DNA from: Bdellovibrio bacteriovorus
GTDB taxonomy: Bacteria; Bdellovibrionota; Bdellovibrionia; Bdellovibrionales; Bdellovibrionaceae
Direction: 5' to 3'
DNA length: 64,000 bases
Assembly: GCF_025558485.1 (NCBI RefSeq)
Contig: NZ_CP102930.1
Coordinates: forward strand, 1,178,001-1,242,000
The notes beneath the pieces were generated by a model, which saw only the letters and a program-made list of their open reading frames with translations, was not told where the DNA came from and did not search any database. Positions 1 through 8,612 of the stretch are shown here, piece after piece. The position numbers and the translations under genes were made by a program. Numbering within the stretch: position 1 is the stretch's first letter; each line of letters begins with the position of its first letter.

Positions 1-1
1 T

Positions 2-328
2 GGCTTTTTCGGGGACTCCCTGTCGCGCAAGATTGTGGATGTGGATTACTATGCGGAAATCGGCGGAGCTGCCTATGCATCATTGGCCCATTGCACCCGC
101 GAGGACACTCTGGCCCGGGTGTATGGAGTGTTCTCCGAGCGGTTTTTGGAGTTCGTGGATGTCCTGACCTACATCAGCCATCATTCCTTTGTGAAAAGCG
201 ATGAGAGCATTCTGAGGCTCTATGAGCGTTATATGCGCACAGGCTCGGAGCTGGCTCGCGAGAAGCTGGTGGAAATGGGTGTTTTGACTCTTCCTCAGGA
301 TCAAGTAAAGCTTGGCAAGCAGAGCTGA
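2..328 (+). CDS. Unidentified protein, C-terminal part (5' truncated by window edge)
   Basis: The reading frame is open from base 2 to a TGA at 326-328, so at least 108 residues of a longer protein are visible and the true start lies outside the window. A GTG at 35 is possible but has no ribosome-binding site, and the frame continues upstream, so a partial gene is preferred. The visible part is mostly helical and soluble-looking, with a hydrophobic/aromatic segment (FLEFVDVLTYISHHSF) and no membrane helix or signal. The family was not recognised. It ends 18 bases before tatB on the same strand, so co-transcription is plausible. Confidence 0.6.
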   Translation, partial: GFFGDSLSRKIVDVDYYAEIGGAAYASLAHCTREDTLARVYGVFSERFLEFVDVLTYISHHSFVKSDESILRLYERYMRTGSELAREKLVEMGVLTLPQDQVKLGKQS

Positions 329-346
329 TTCCACTATTCTGGCGCC

Positions 347-682
347 ATGTTTGGCCTAGGTATGTCTGAAATTATCTTTCTTGCGGTTCTTGCCCTGATT
401 GTGATCGGGCCCAAGGAACTTCCCGAGCTTGCAAGAACATTGGGTCGTTTTCTGAACGAACTCAAGCGCAGCACCAATGTTTTGGGTGATGAACTGAAAC
501 AACAGGTGCGTATGGATAAATTCGACCTTAATCAGACCATCCGCAATCCTAATCACAACAACAATTCTGCACCACAAGACACGGCGACTCCTGCTTCTGA
601 TGCTGCCACAACAGCTGAAAATCCGGAGCAATTGGAATTTCCGCAGGCTGATGCCAAGTCCGAAGAGCAAAAAGACCAATGA
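347..682 (+). CDS. tatB: Sec-independent translocase subunit TatB
   Basis: 111 residues: a short periplasmic N-terminus (MFGLGMSEII), one membrane helix at about 8-22, the TatA/B hinge GPKELP, an amphipathic helix (ARTLGRFLNELKR), then a polar, Asn/Ala-rich tail. The Gly-Pro hinge and the Glu after the N-terminus match TatB better than TatA. Its place directly before tatC, with a 4-base ATGA overlap, supports TatB. TatB binds TatC and forms the receptor for twin-arginine signal peptides in the inner membrane. No clear ribosome-binding site precedes the ATG. TatA is not encoded here and must be elsewhere. Confidence 0.9.
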   Translation: MFGLGMSEIIFLAVLALIVIGPKELPELARTLGRFLNELKRSTNVLGDELKQQVRMDKFDLNQTIRNPNHNNNSAPQDTATPASDAATTAENPEQLEFPQADAKSEEQKDQ

Positions 683-1440
683 AGCGCGAAGAACTCGACT
701 CCAAAGCCCAGTCCTTGTACGAGCATCTTGCTGATCTAAGAAAGATGCTGATCAATTGTGTCTGGATTCTGTTGATCGCCACGGGCATTTGCTATGGCTT
801 CAGTGAAAAGATCTTTGATTTTGTCCGAGAGCCGATTCGCCCTTATCTGCCGGGTGGTGGTTTGATCTACACCGGTCCTCTGGATAAATTCATTGCGCAC
901 TTAAAGCTGGCTTTTGTCTGCGGTATTTTGCTGTCCTGTCCGTTCTGGCTTTATCAGATTTGGAAATTTATAGCTCCCGGTCTTTATGCGAAAGAGCGTA
1001 AATATACGATGGGCTTTATCATCTCCGGAACCGGCTTGTTTGTTCTGGGTGCGGCGTTTTCTTATTGGATCGCTTTGCCGATGGCCTTTCAGTTCCTGAT
1101 GACTTTCGGTGGTGACATCGACAAGCCCATGATTTCCATTGATCAGTACATGGGCTTCTTTACTCAGATGTGTCTGATGTTCGGGGTGGCCTTTGAGCTG
1201 CCATTGGTGATCATCGTTCTTGGTATGATGGGAGTTGTCAGTCAGGCCTTCCTGCGCAAGAATCGCCGTTATGCCATTATGACAATCGCAGTGATTGCAG
1301 CTGTGATCACTCCTCCGGATCTGCTGAGCATGGTGATGATGCTGACGCCGATGTGGCTTTTGTTTGAAGCCGCAGTTCTGATTGTTGGAGTCTTTGAAAA
1401 GAAGCGCGAAGAAGCTTACGCCATCAACGAACGCGAATAG
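679..1440 (+). CDS. tatC: Sec-independent translocase TatC
   Basis: 253 residues, the usual TatC length. It starts with the conserved cytoplasmic region (LYEHLADLRKMLINCVW, equivalent to the HLxELRxR motif) and has six hydrophobic segments. Family hallmarks include FVREP after the first helix, a FIAHLKLA segment, FWLYQIWKFIAPGLY, and a late IAAVITPPD loop. TatC recognises the twin-arginine signal and recruits TatA for export of folded proteins. It overlaps tatB by 4 bases (ATGA), which suggests translational coupling. An inverted repeat overlaps its stop codon. Confidence 0.95.
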   Translation: MKREELDSKAQSLYEHLADLRKMLINCVWILLIATGICYGFSEKIFDFVREPIRPYLPGGGLIYTGPLDKFIAHLKLAFVCGILLSCPFWLYQIWKFIAPGLYAKERKYTMGFIISGTGLFVLGAAFSYWIALPMAFQFLMTFGGDIDKPMISIDQYMGFFTQMCLMFGVAFELPLVIIVLGMMGVVSQAFLRKNRRYAIMTIAVIAAVITPPDLLSMVMMLTPMWLLFEAAVLIVGVFEKKREEAYAINERE

Positions 1441-1450
1441 TTTCTATTCG
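1434..1450 (+). terminator. Inverted repeat over the tatC stop codon, possible weak terminator
   Basis: CGAATAG (1434-1440, including the TAG stop) and CTATTCG (1444-1450) form a perfect 7-bp stem with a 3-base loop. There is no U-run after it, so intrinsic termination is doubtful. It may instead protect the 3' end. Confidence 0.35.
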
Positions 1451-1574
1451 TTCCCAAACACAACCTTTAGATCTTTAGGCTAGTATTTGAAGTCCTCTCA
1501 TATCTTTTGCGGATGTTCCACTATATTCTGCAAACATCGATACATAAAAAATCGGAACTTATTTGGGAGGAACT

Positions 1575-2570
1575 ATGAAGTATCTTGTGCTTCTTTGTGG
1601 GATGGGACTGGCTTTATCTGCGCAGGCAGCGACGGACATGGATAAGGCGATAAAACAATATGCCTGCGCCAATCAGATCAACCATGCGACGATGGATATG
1701 GGTTATGGAATGGACCCGGATGGAGTGGCATTCTCTATCGACAACGATGGAAAAACTCAGGTGGTGGATCAGAATAAAATCGTTTCCCGCAGCACAAAAG
1801 ATGGTGTTGAGGCGATCACTTATAAAGCCAAGGTGATGACCGCCTTCAAAGACGGCAAGCCTGTTTATGAAACGGAAAGAAGAACCATCTATATCAAGCG
1901 TGACTCTGCCGGACGAGTGGTGTCCGTGAACAAAGACATGAATCTGAAAATGCAGATCATGAATCGTGACAAGTTCAGAAAGTCAGAATTTGGCAAAGAG
2001 TTCAAAGGGTCGTATCCGCTGGTTAAAGGAACAGAATCGACGTTCACATATAACGGAGACTCCTGTGAAGTGAACCAGAATCTTTATTATGAAATGAAAG
2101 ACGAAAATGCCAAAGCTGAAGGCAAAGTCACTTATGATAAAGCCTTCTGTGACAAGTTGAAGCCCATGATTTCCAAAATGGGAAGCCAGAATGCTGCTCA
2201 ATGCGGAAATATGATTGTAATGGCCCAAGGTCTTCATGAGCAAAGAAATAGCGAACTGAAAAAAGAAGGTAAAACTTTGTCGGCATCGGGTATCTACGGT
2301 GCCTTCGGTGCAGCGGGGGAAGCTCCGGATGCTAAGACCAAACAGGCTGCAACGATCAGCGCCTTTAATATCGGAGCCGCAGTTTCTCTGTGCGCGAGCA
2401 TGGACGATGCTGCCCAAGGTATGGGCCCTTGGGGCATGGGCATGTATGGTGGTGGTATTGGTATGTACGGCGCAATGATGGGCGGAATGCCGACGGGTGG
2501 AATAGTGGGTGGAGCGCCAGCTAACAAAGCCCCAAAGGGCAAGGAAACTTCCACCCCAGGCACAAGATAG
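1575..2570 (+). CDS. Secreted Met/Gly-rich hypothetical protein
   Basis: 331 residues. The start is the ATG at 1575, behind a GGGAGG ribosome-binding site at 1565-1570; a TTG at 1563 lies over that site and is rejected. A signal peptide is clear (MKYLVLLCGMGLALSAQA, cleaved before AT). The mature part is polar and Lys/Asp-rich with a few Cys. The last 50 or so residues become low-complexity Met/Gly (GPWGMGMYGGGIGMYG), then a Gly/Ala/Pro tail. The family was not recognised. It stands alone, with its own strong terminator after it. It is probably periplasmic or surface located. Confidence 0.8.
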   Translation: MKYLVLLCGMGLALSAQAATDMDKAIKQYACANQINHATMDMGYGMDPDGVAFSIDNDGKTQVVDQNKIVSRSTKDGVEAITYKAKVMTAFKDGKPVYETERRTIYIKRDSAGRVVSVNKDMNLKMQIMNRDKFRKSEFGKEFKGSYPLVKGTESTFTYNGDSCEVNQNLYYEMKDENAKAEGKVTYDKAFCDKLKPMISKMGSQNAAQCGNMIVMAQGLHEQRNSELKKEGKTLSASGIYGAFGAAGEAPDAKTKQAATISAFNIGAAVSLCASMDDAAQGMGPWGMGMYGGGIGMYGAMMGGMPTGGIVGGAPANKAPKGKETSTPGTR

Positions 2571-2588
2571 TCGATTTTAAAAGGACAC

Positions 2589-2630
2589 AAAAAAACCCGC
2601 ACCAGTGAAGGATGCGGGTTTTTTCTTTTT
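2589..2630. terminator. Bidirectional rho-independent terminator
   Basis: AACCCGCA and TGCGGGTT arms (about 2594-2601 and 2613-2620) are flanked by an A-run on one side and a T-run on the other. It sits between convergent genes (secreted protein at 1575 and the carboxylase operon ending at 2647) and can serve both. Confidence 0.9.
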
Positions 2631-2646
2631 GGAGATTCAAGACCTA

Positions 2647-3174
2647 TTAAGGTTCTTCAAACTTAATTAGAACGGCGCCAGATTCGACAGAGTCACCCTG
2701 TTTTATGCGGATCTCTTTGATTTTCACATCACGAGTCGCGCGCATTTCGTTTTCCATTTTCATCGCTTCCATAATCAAAAGCGGCTTGTTGGCTTTTACG
2801 ATCTCGCCTTCTTTGGCGAAGATTTCGATGATCTTGCCTGGCATACCGGACTTCAGTTCGTTATCACCACCGAAACCGCCACCTTTTTTCAGGGATTCAT
2901 GCAAAAGCATTTCATCATTGAAGACCTTGATGGTGCGGAATGAGTTACGGGTAAATACCGTGTACTCTGTATCCTGTCCGATCACGTCGATCAGATAGGA
3001 TTTACCGCCAAACAGGAAGCTGATGTATTGCTCAGCCTGTTTGTAGTCGTTTTTGGAAATATCGTAGTGAATCCAGTCTTTGCCCTCTTCCTGAACGGAA
3101 ACCTTCCAGGTGGTGCGGTGCTCGGTCACATCGACTTTAAATTTTTTATCTTTAAGTTCTGCCTCAAAGTACAT
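2647..3174 (-). CDS. Biotin carboxyl carrier subunit of acyl-CoA carboxylase
   Basis: 175 residues. The C-terminal 70 or so residues are a biotinyl domain with the EAMKMENEM motif; the biotinylated lysine is Lys139. Before it come a Gly/Lys-rich linker (about 96-110) and an N-terminal domain of about 90 residues, unlike the short Pro/Ala-rich N-terminus of AccB. This layout resembles the C-terminal part of the alpha subunit of propionyl/methylcrotonyl-type carboxylases, here as a separate gene. It follows the biotin carboxylase gene with 1 base between them; the ribosome-binding site GAGG lies inside the end of that gene. The operon context makes it the carrier for the two neighbouring enzymes. 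Confidence 0.9.
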   Translation of the reverse strand: MYFEAELKDKKFKVDVTEHRTTWKVSVQEEGKDWIHYDISKNDYKQAEQYISFLFGGKSYLIDVIGQDTEYTVFTRNSFRTIKVFNDEMLLHESLKKGGGFGGDNELKSGMPGKIIEIFAKEGEIVKANKPLLIMEAMKMENEMRATRDVKIKEIRIKQGDSVESGAVLIKFEEP

Positions 3175-3175
3175 G

Positions 3176-4678
3176 TTACGTCCTCAATTGAAGTTTGCGG
3201 CTGACACGCTTCCAGTTGGAAGTCAGGTTCAGCTGGCGAACGTCTTTGGATTTGCGATCGTTGTAAGCTGTAATAGCCGCGGCGATCAGGAATACAGGGT
3301 CTTCAACTTCCTTGAAAAGATTTGGCTCAATAACTTCAAAGTTCTTTTCAATGAACTGAGTCGTGTAAGAACCATCGCGGAATTTCGCATGATCCAAAAT
3401 GGTCTTGTGAAGAACGATATTGGTTTTAATACCGGTCAGCACGAACTCACTTAGCGCACGTTGCATTCTGTCGATGGCCTCTTCGCGTGTTTCACCCCAG
3501 GTGATCACTTTGGCAATCATTGGGTCGTAGAAGATAGGCACTTCGTAACCAGGGTATGCGTAAGAATCCACACGCATGAACGGCCCTTGCGGGTGGCGGC
3601 AGGCGCGAATCACACCCGGGTGTGGTTTGTAGGTGATAGGATCTTCCGCACAAATACGGGCTTCGATGGCATGACCTTTTTGCTTGATGTCTTCCTGTTT
3701 GAAGCTCAACGGTTTGCCAGCAGCCACATGGATCTGCTCTTTCACCAGGTCAAAGCCGGTCACGATTTCTGTGATCGGGTGTTCCACCTGAAGACGTGTG
3801 TTCATCTCCATGAAGTAGAATTCCTTGGTGGCGTTATCGAAGATAAACTCAATCGTTCCTGCGCCCACGTAATTGATCTGTTTGGCTGCGCGAACAGCGG
3901 CTTCGCCCATGCGCAAGCGTACTTCGTGAGGTACAGATGGGGACGGACATTCCTCGATGATTTTTTGGTGACGACGCTGAACAGAGCACTCACGTTCAAA
4001 CAAGTGAACGTGGTTATTGTGGGTGTCGCCGAAGACCTGAATCTCGATGTGTTTTGGATCGTTGATGAATTTTTCGATATATACTGTTGGATCAGCAAAA
4101 TAGTTCTGACCCTCAGAACGGCACGCCCGGAAAGCACTTTCCAGTTCGTCCATCTGGCGAACCACGCGCATTCCTTTACCACCGCCGCCTGCAGAGGCTT
4201 TGATGATGATTGGCAGACCGATTTTTTCTGCGATCCTCTGCGCTTCTTCAACGGATTCAACTCCGCCATCAGAACCTGGAACTGTCGGCACACCCGCTTT
4301 TTTCATCAGGGCCTTGGCGGAAAGTTTATCCCCCATGGACTCGATATTGGCCACTGTCGGGCCGATGAAGGTGATGCCTGCATCTTTCAATGCTTTGGCA
4401 AACACAGTGTTTTCAGACAGGAAGCCGTAACCCGGGTGAACGGCGTCCACACCGGCTTTTTTACAGACTTCGATGATCTTGTTGTAGTTCAGATAACTTT
4501 CACGGGATGGGGATGGACCAATGTGATAGGCCTCATCAGCCAGGAATACGTGCAAGCTGTCGCGGTCCGCATCGGAAAACACAGCCACAGACGCAATACC
4601 CAGCTCACGACAAGCTCGAGTGATACGAATGGCGATTTCCCCACGGTTGGCGATCAGGATTTTTTTAAACAATGCCAT
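3176..4678 (-). CDS. accC: Biotin carboxylase subunit of acyl-CoA carboxylase
   Basis: 500 residues, ATP-grasp fold: N-terminal KKILIANRGEIAIRI, glycine-rich ATP loop (KASAGGGGKGMRV), and the active-site stretch EMNTRLQVEHPITE. It carboxylates biotin on the carrier subunit with ATP and bicarbonate. It is longer than E. coli AccC (about 450) because of a C-terminal extension that may contact the carrier or carboxyltransferase. The start ATG at 4678 has AGGAG 6 bases upstream. It lies between the carboxyltransferase and carrier genes, so the symbol accC is by function; propionyl-CoA carboxylase alpha is the alternative name. Confidence 0.92.
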   Translation of the reverse strand: MALFKKILIANRGEIAIRITRACRELGIASVAVFSDADRDSLHVFLADEAYHIGPSPSRESYLNYNKIIEVCKKAGVDAVHPGYGFLSENTVFAKALKDAGITFIGPTVANIESMGDKLSAKALMKKAGVPTVPGSDGGVESVEEAQRIAEKIGLPIIIKASAGGGGKGMRVVRQMDELESAFRACRSEGQNYFADPTVYIEKFINDPKHIEIQVFGDTHNNHVHLFERECSVQRRHQKIIEECPSPSVPHEVRLRMGEAAVRAAKQINYVGAGTIEFIFDNATKEFYFMEMNTRLQVEHPITEIVTGFDLVKEQIHVAAGKPLSFKQEDIKQKGHAIEARICAEDPITYKPHPGVIRACRHPQGPFMRVDSYAYPGYEVPIFYDPMIAKVITWGETREEAIDRMQRALSEFVLTGIKTNIVLHKTILDHAKFRDGSYTTQFIEKNFEVIEPNLFKEVEDPVFLIAAAITAYNDRKSKDVRQLNLTSNWKRVSRKLQLRT

Positions 4679-4686
4679 GTTCGCTC

Positions 4687-6255
4687 CTACAGAGGGATGT
4701 TTCCGTGCTTTTTAGCCGGAGTAATATCACGTTTATGCTTCAACATTTCCAAAGAGTCGATGATGCGCTTACGAGTCAATGCAGGCTCGATAACCTCATC
4801 TGTGTAGCCCAGTTCGGCAGACACATATGGATTGCCGAATTTTGCCTCGTACTCTGCCGTCAGGCGGGCACGTTCAGCGGCCGGATCTTTGGCTTTATTG
4901 ATTTCCTCACGGAAGATGATGCTAACCGCACCATCAGCACCCATCACTGCGATTTCTGCAGAAGGGTAAGCCAGATTCACGTCAGAACGCAGAAGCTTGG
5001 AGCCCATAACGATGTAAGCGCCGCCGTAAGCTTTACGAGTGATAACAGTGATCTTAGGCACCGTTGCCTCAGCATAGGCGTAAAGTAGTTTCGCGCCGTG
5101 AGTGATAATGCCATTCCATTCCTGATCTTTTCCTGGCAGGAAGCCCGGAACGTCCACGAAGGAAACAACCGGGATGTTGAAGGCGTCACAGAAACGGATG
5201 AAACGAGCACCTTTGCGGGAAGCCTCGATGTTCAGGCAGCCCGCAAGGATGTTGGGCTGGTTTGCCACGATACCCACCGGACGACCATTGAAGCGAGCAA
5301 AGCCCACGATCAGATTCTGAGCAAAGTGTTTGTGCACTTCCAGGAAGTAACCTTCATCCACGCACTCTGTAACGACAGAGATCATGTCGTAAGGCTTCTT
5401 TGGATTTTCCGGGATTAATGTGTTCAAGGCTTCTGTCAAACGGTCAGGACGATCGTTGGTTGGAAGAATTGGAGCATCATCCAGATTGTTGGAAGGCAGG
5501 AAGTTCATCATTTCGCGAATTAGCAGCAAGCAATGCTTGTCGTCTTCAGCTGCGAAGTGTGCCACGCCGGATTTTGCAGAATGGGTTGTTGCACCACCCA
5601 GATCTTCTTTGGTCACATCTTCGTGAGTCACTGTCTTGATAACATCAGGACCGGTCACGAACATGTAAGAGGTGTTTTTCACCATGAACACGAAGTCTGT
5701 GATGGACGGGGAATAGACCGCACCACCCGCGCATGGGCCCATGATAGCTGTGATCTGCGGGATCAGGCCGGATGCCATGGTGTTGCGAGTGAAGATGTCG
5801 GCATATCCACCCAGGGATTCGATACCCTCCTGAATACGCGCGCCACCAGAGTCATTGATAGAAATAAAAGGCGCCCCGTTTTTCATCGCCAGATCCATCA
5901 CTTTGCAGATCTTGTTGGCCTGAGTGCGGGACATGGATCCACCGATGACAGTGAAATCCTGAGAGGACAAATAAACCAGCTTACCATTGATGCGACCGTA
6001 ACCCGTGATGACACCATCACCAGGAACAACAGTTTTATCCATGCCGAAGTTTGTGCAACGGTGAGAAACAAAACGATCCATTTCAACAAAGCTGCCCGGG
6101 TCTAACAAAACATCTACGCGCTCACGCGCTGTCAGACGTCCGCCTTGTTTGTGTTTGGCAACGCGAGCAGCGCCACCACCAGCCATTGCGGCTTCGTTTC
6201 TTTTTTCAAGATCAGCCAAGCGAGCTTGAATGCCAGATGAAACTTCTGTGCTCAT
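4687..6255 (-). CDS. Acyl-CoA carboxylase carboxyltransferase (beta) subunit, PccB/AccB type
   Basis: 522 residues, with both crotonase-like carboxyltransferase halves in one chain, as in propionyl-CoA carboxylase beta. Oxyanion loops are visible ([12 protein letters not shown] at about 133-144, [11 protein letters not shown] at about 173-183, and [13 protein letters not shown] at about 408-420). It transfers the carboxyl group from biotin to an acyl-CoA. The residue equivalent to the specificity Asp of actinobacterial and human PccB is Ile415 here, which is associated with wider acyl-CoA use including acetyl-CoA. First gene of the operon, with AAGGAA before the ATG. Confidence 0.92.
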   Translation of the reverse strand: MSTEVSSGIQARLADLEKRNEAAMAGGGAARVAKHKQGGRLTARERVDVLLDPGSFVEMDRFVSHRCTNFGMDKTVVPGDGVITGYGRINGKLVYLSSQDFTVIGGSMSRTQANKICKVMDLAMKNGAPFISINDSGGARIQEGIESLGGYADIFTRNTMASGLIPQITAIMGPCAGGAVYSPSITDFVFMVKNTSYMFVTGPDVIKTVTHEDVTKEDLGGATTHSAKSGVAHFAAEDDKHCLLLIREMMNFLPSNNLDDAPILPTNDRPDRLTEALNTLIPENPKKPYDMISVVTECVDEGYFLEVHKHFAQNLIVGFARFNGRPVGIVANQPNILAGCLNIEASRKGARFIRFCDAFNIPVVSFVDVPGFLPGKDQEWNGIITHGAKLLYAYAEATVPKITVITRKAYGGAYIVMGSKLLRSDVNLAYPSAEIAVMGADGAVSIIFREEINKAKDPAAERARLTAEYEAKFGNPYVSAELGYTDEVIEPALTRKRIIDSLEMLKHKRDITPAKKHGNIPL

Positions 6256-6344
6256 ACAATTCCTTTTCTTTATGAGGAACCATCCTCAAAAAACAGGGAA
6301 TCAATCTAGCATGAGAGTCTAAAGAATCATCTTAAAACTAGGAC

Positions 6345-6369
6345 GCGGAGCGCACTGTTTACGCTCCGC
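6345..6369 (-). terminator. Stem-loop downstream of the subtilisin-like gene
   Basis: GCGGAGCG (6345-6352) pairs perfectly with CGCTCCGC (6362-6369). It lies 25-49 bases after the minus-strand stop at 6394. The U-run that would follow is weak (GTCCTAGTTTT), so it is a probable but not certain terminator. Confidence 0.6.
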
Positions 6370-6393
6370 ATGATTTGATCTATCTTATTGAAT

Positions 6394-7623
6394 TTATGGA
6401 ACTAACTGGCGAAGGGTGGTCAGGGCCTTTTCGACGTTGATGCGGCCTCGAGTATTTACTTTAAATTCGTGTCCGGCTTCGACGTCCACCGACCGCAAAA
6501 TGGCCTCTTTAATTTGGCTTGCGGTGGCTTCGGGTTTGGCACTCCAAAGCAGGGCGGCAGTCCCGCTGACAAACGGAGCGGCCATACTTGTTCCTTCCAT
6601 ATATGCGATCGAATTTCCAGGGACCGTGCTTAAAATTCTTTCGCCCGGTGCTGCCACGTGAACCAGATTAAACCCGCGATTGGACCAAGAGGTCATGAAA
6701 TCACTGACCGAAGCCGCGGCCACGGTGATCTGATTGGACATGTTAAAGGAAGCCGGGAATTCGGGATAAACATCGACATCGCGCCCGTCATTGCCTGCGG
6801 CAACCACAACCAGAATACCCTGACGCTGTAATTCGCTAAAGGCATTGCGAAGGGAGGCAACACATGGAGCCCCACCCCAGCTGGCGTTGATGACCTTCGC
6901 ACCACGCTTGGCGGAATATTGCAAAGCCAGTACAGCGTCGCCCAAAGAGCCGCCACCATCATTGGAAATAAACTGCGCGGGAATAATCTGTGCCTGCGGA
7001 GCCACACCCTCAACACTGCCGTAACGCGAGTCTGCGGCGATAATTCCGGCAACGTGAGATCCATGCGAACTTGGTGTTTGGTTGCTGCCTGGTTGGGAAA
7101 CAAACGAAGCACCATAGTAGTCATCAATAAGACCATTACCATCATCATCTTTGCCGTTATTTGGAATTTCCCCGGCATTCACGGCGATACGAGGTAGCAG
7201 TTGCGGATGGCTGACATCCACGTAAGCGTCCACCACGGCGACTTTCACGCCCTGACCATAGATGCCCTGACTCCACACCGAAGGCGCGCCAATGCGTTCC
7301 TGTCCCCAACTGTCGGTAAAGGCTGTTGTGCGCACCTCGTTGGAGGTTTGCAGTTGAATCACGCGGTCGTAGTCCACGTGTCTGATGTTATCGAGTTGAG
7401 GCTTAATAAAAGTCTCTTTGAATTCATCCGCGTTGGCGGCGGTTTCTGTTGTGAAACTTCCGTCCTCCCATTGGACGATGAATTTATTTTCAATGGCTTG
7501 GCCCCGACAGGCACTTGAATCAAGGGCGCCATTTTCTGGAAAGACGGATTCAGCGGATTTTTTGCTACAAGCTGCTAATACAAAGACGCAAGCGACCGCC
7601 GAGAGAATTTTCTGAACATCCAT
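6394..7623 (-). CDS. Subtilisin-like serine protease (S8), predicted lipoprotein
   Basis: 409 residues. The start is the ATG at 7623, with AGGGAG just upstream; it opens a lipoprotein signal with lipobox LAAC (Cys19). Residues about 45-95 look like a short I9-type propeptide. The peptidase domain follows with the full catalytic triad: Asp132 (VAVVDAYVD), His187 (SHGSHVAG) and Ser346 (EGTSMAAP), plus the oxyanion Asn278 (AAGNDG). Between Asp and His there is an acidic, Asn/Asp/Gly-rich segment (about 155-168) that may bind calcium. Likely membrane-anchored in the periplasm or surface-exposed. It could process own or prey proteins; the sequence does not say which. Confidence 0.9.
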   Translation of the reverse strand: MDVQKILSAVACVFVLAACSKKSAESVFPENGALDSSACRGQAIENKFIVQWEDGSFTTETAANADEFKETFIKPQLDNIRHVDYDRVIQLQTSNEVRTTAFTDSWGQERIGAPSVWSQGIYGQGVKVAVVDAYVDVSHPQLLPRIAVNAGEIPNNGKDDDGNGLIDDYYGASFVSQPGSNQTPSSHGSHVAGIIAADSRYGSVEGVAPQAQIIPAQFISNDGGGSLGDAVLALQYSAKRGAKVINASWGGAPCVASLRNAFSELQRQGILVVVAAGNDGRDVDVYPEFPASFNMSNQITVAAASVSDFMTSWSNRGFNLVHVAAPGERILSTVPGNSIAYMEGTSMAAPFVSGTAALLWSAKPEATASQIKEAILRSVDVEAGHEFKVNTRGRINVEKALTTLRQLVP

Positions 7624-7638
7624 GTTCACTCCCTGTGC

Positions 7639-7682
7639 GGGCCGTATAGGTCCCATCAATGGGACGCATATCAAAGGCCCGA
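7639..7682 (-). promoter_or_regulatory. Nested inverted repeats in the leader of the subtilisin-like gene
   Basis: Two nested dyads lie just upstream of the protease start: an outer CGGGCC (7639-7644)/GGCCCG (7677-7682) and an inner GTCCCAT (7650-7656)/ATGGGAC (7659-7665). They could form a 5' leader hairpin or an operator. No known regulator site was recognised. Confidence 0.4.
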
Positions 7683-7741
7683 CCGGTTAGCTCTTCGGTC
7701 ATTATATGTCTTATTTTGAGGCTAAAAATTCGAAACTAGAC

Positions 7742-7762
7742 TGGACCTTTTAATCAGGTCCA
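7742..7762 (-). terminator. Stem-loop after the nucleoside phosphorylase operon
   Basis: TGGACCT (7742-7748) and AGGTCCA (7756-7762) form a perfect 7-bp stem, 6 bases past the punA stop on the minus strand. The following sequence is only moderately U-rich (GTCTAGTTTCGAATTTTT). Confidence 0.6.
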
Positions 7763-7767
7763 ATCCA

Positions 7768-8583
7768 TTAGATGTGAGCGATGAACTCACGCAAAAACGA
7801 GGAGAATTGCAACTCTACTTGCTTGGCTGTTTCTGTCACTTCGTCGTGGGAAAGCTTCTGAGCAGAAATTCCGGCAGCCAAATTCGTGATGCAGGAAAGA
7901 GCCGCCACACGCAGACCCAAGTGATTGGCTGCGATGGTTTCTGGAACCGTGCTCATGCCAACAGCTTTGCCACCAATAAGTTTCAGATAACGAACTTCCG
8001 CAGGAGTTTCATAGGTAGGACCACTCACGCCACAGTAAACACCTTTGTGGAAGCGAGTGCCTTGCTTCATCAACACTTCTTCCATCGTTTGGATTAAGCG
8101 TTTGTCGTAAGCTTCAGTCATATCCGGGAAGCGAGGTCCCAGCTCTTTGATGTTAGGACCCATCAACGGGTTTGTGCCCATCAAGTTGATGTGATCTTCG
8201 ATGATCATGAAATCACCGGCCTGCATGTTTTCACCGAAACCACCGGCAGAGTTTGTCAGGATCAAAGTTTCCACACCCAGCACCGCCAGGGTTCTGGTCG
8301 GGAACACAACACTTTCCATGCTGTGCCCTTCGTAGTAGTGATTGCGCCCCTGAAGAATAGCAATCTGCTGACCACCGACTTTACCGAAAATCAAATTTCC
8401 AGAATGACCTTCAACTGTGGGCGGGGAGAAGTGAGGGATGTCTTTGTACGGAATGGTTGTTTCAACTTCCACTTCCTTCACAAAAGCGCCAAGACCGGAA
8501 CCCAATACGACACCAACTTTCGGTTTTGCCGAAGTCTTTGTCCGGATAAAGGCCATGGATTCTTGAAGCTTATTGAGTACCAA
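7768..8583 (-). CDS. punA: Purine-nucleoside phosphorylase
   Basis: 271 residues, trimeric low-molecular-mass PNP family. Motifs are GVVLGSGLG (phosphate site), GRNHYYEGH, LTNSAGG, the purine-site EDHINLMGTNPL, and GVYCGVSGPTYETPAE followed by AVGMSTVPE. It splits inosine/guanosine and deoxy forms with phosphate. The start is a TTG at 8583, with AGGGG 7 bases upstream; the upstream TTG at 8601 has no such site and would add six residues not expected in the family. Last gene of the deoC-deoA-punA operon. Confidence 0.92.
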   Translation of the reverse strand: MVLNKLQESMAFIRTKTSAKPKVGVVLGSGLGAFVKEVEVETTIPYKDIPHFSPPTVEGHSGNLIFGKVGGQQIAILQGRNHYYEGHSMESVVFPTRTLAVLGVETLILTNSAGGFGENMQAGDFMIIEDHINLMGTNPLMGPNIKELGPRFPDMTEAYDKRLIQTMEEVLMKQGTRFHKGVYCGVSGPTYETPAEVRYLKLIGGKAVGMSTVPETIAANHLGLRVAALSCITNLAAGISAQKLSHDEVTETAKQVELQFSSFLREFIAHI

Positions 8584-8612
8584 ACTGCATCCCCTTTTCA
8601 ACTCTTAGAGCA

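Noticed and set aside
3461..4807. A 448-codon frame antisense to accC
   Set aside because: Shadow of the biotin carboxylase; composition is unlike real proteins and no start signal is seen.
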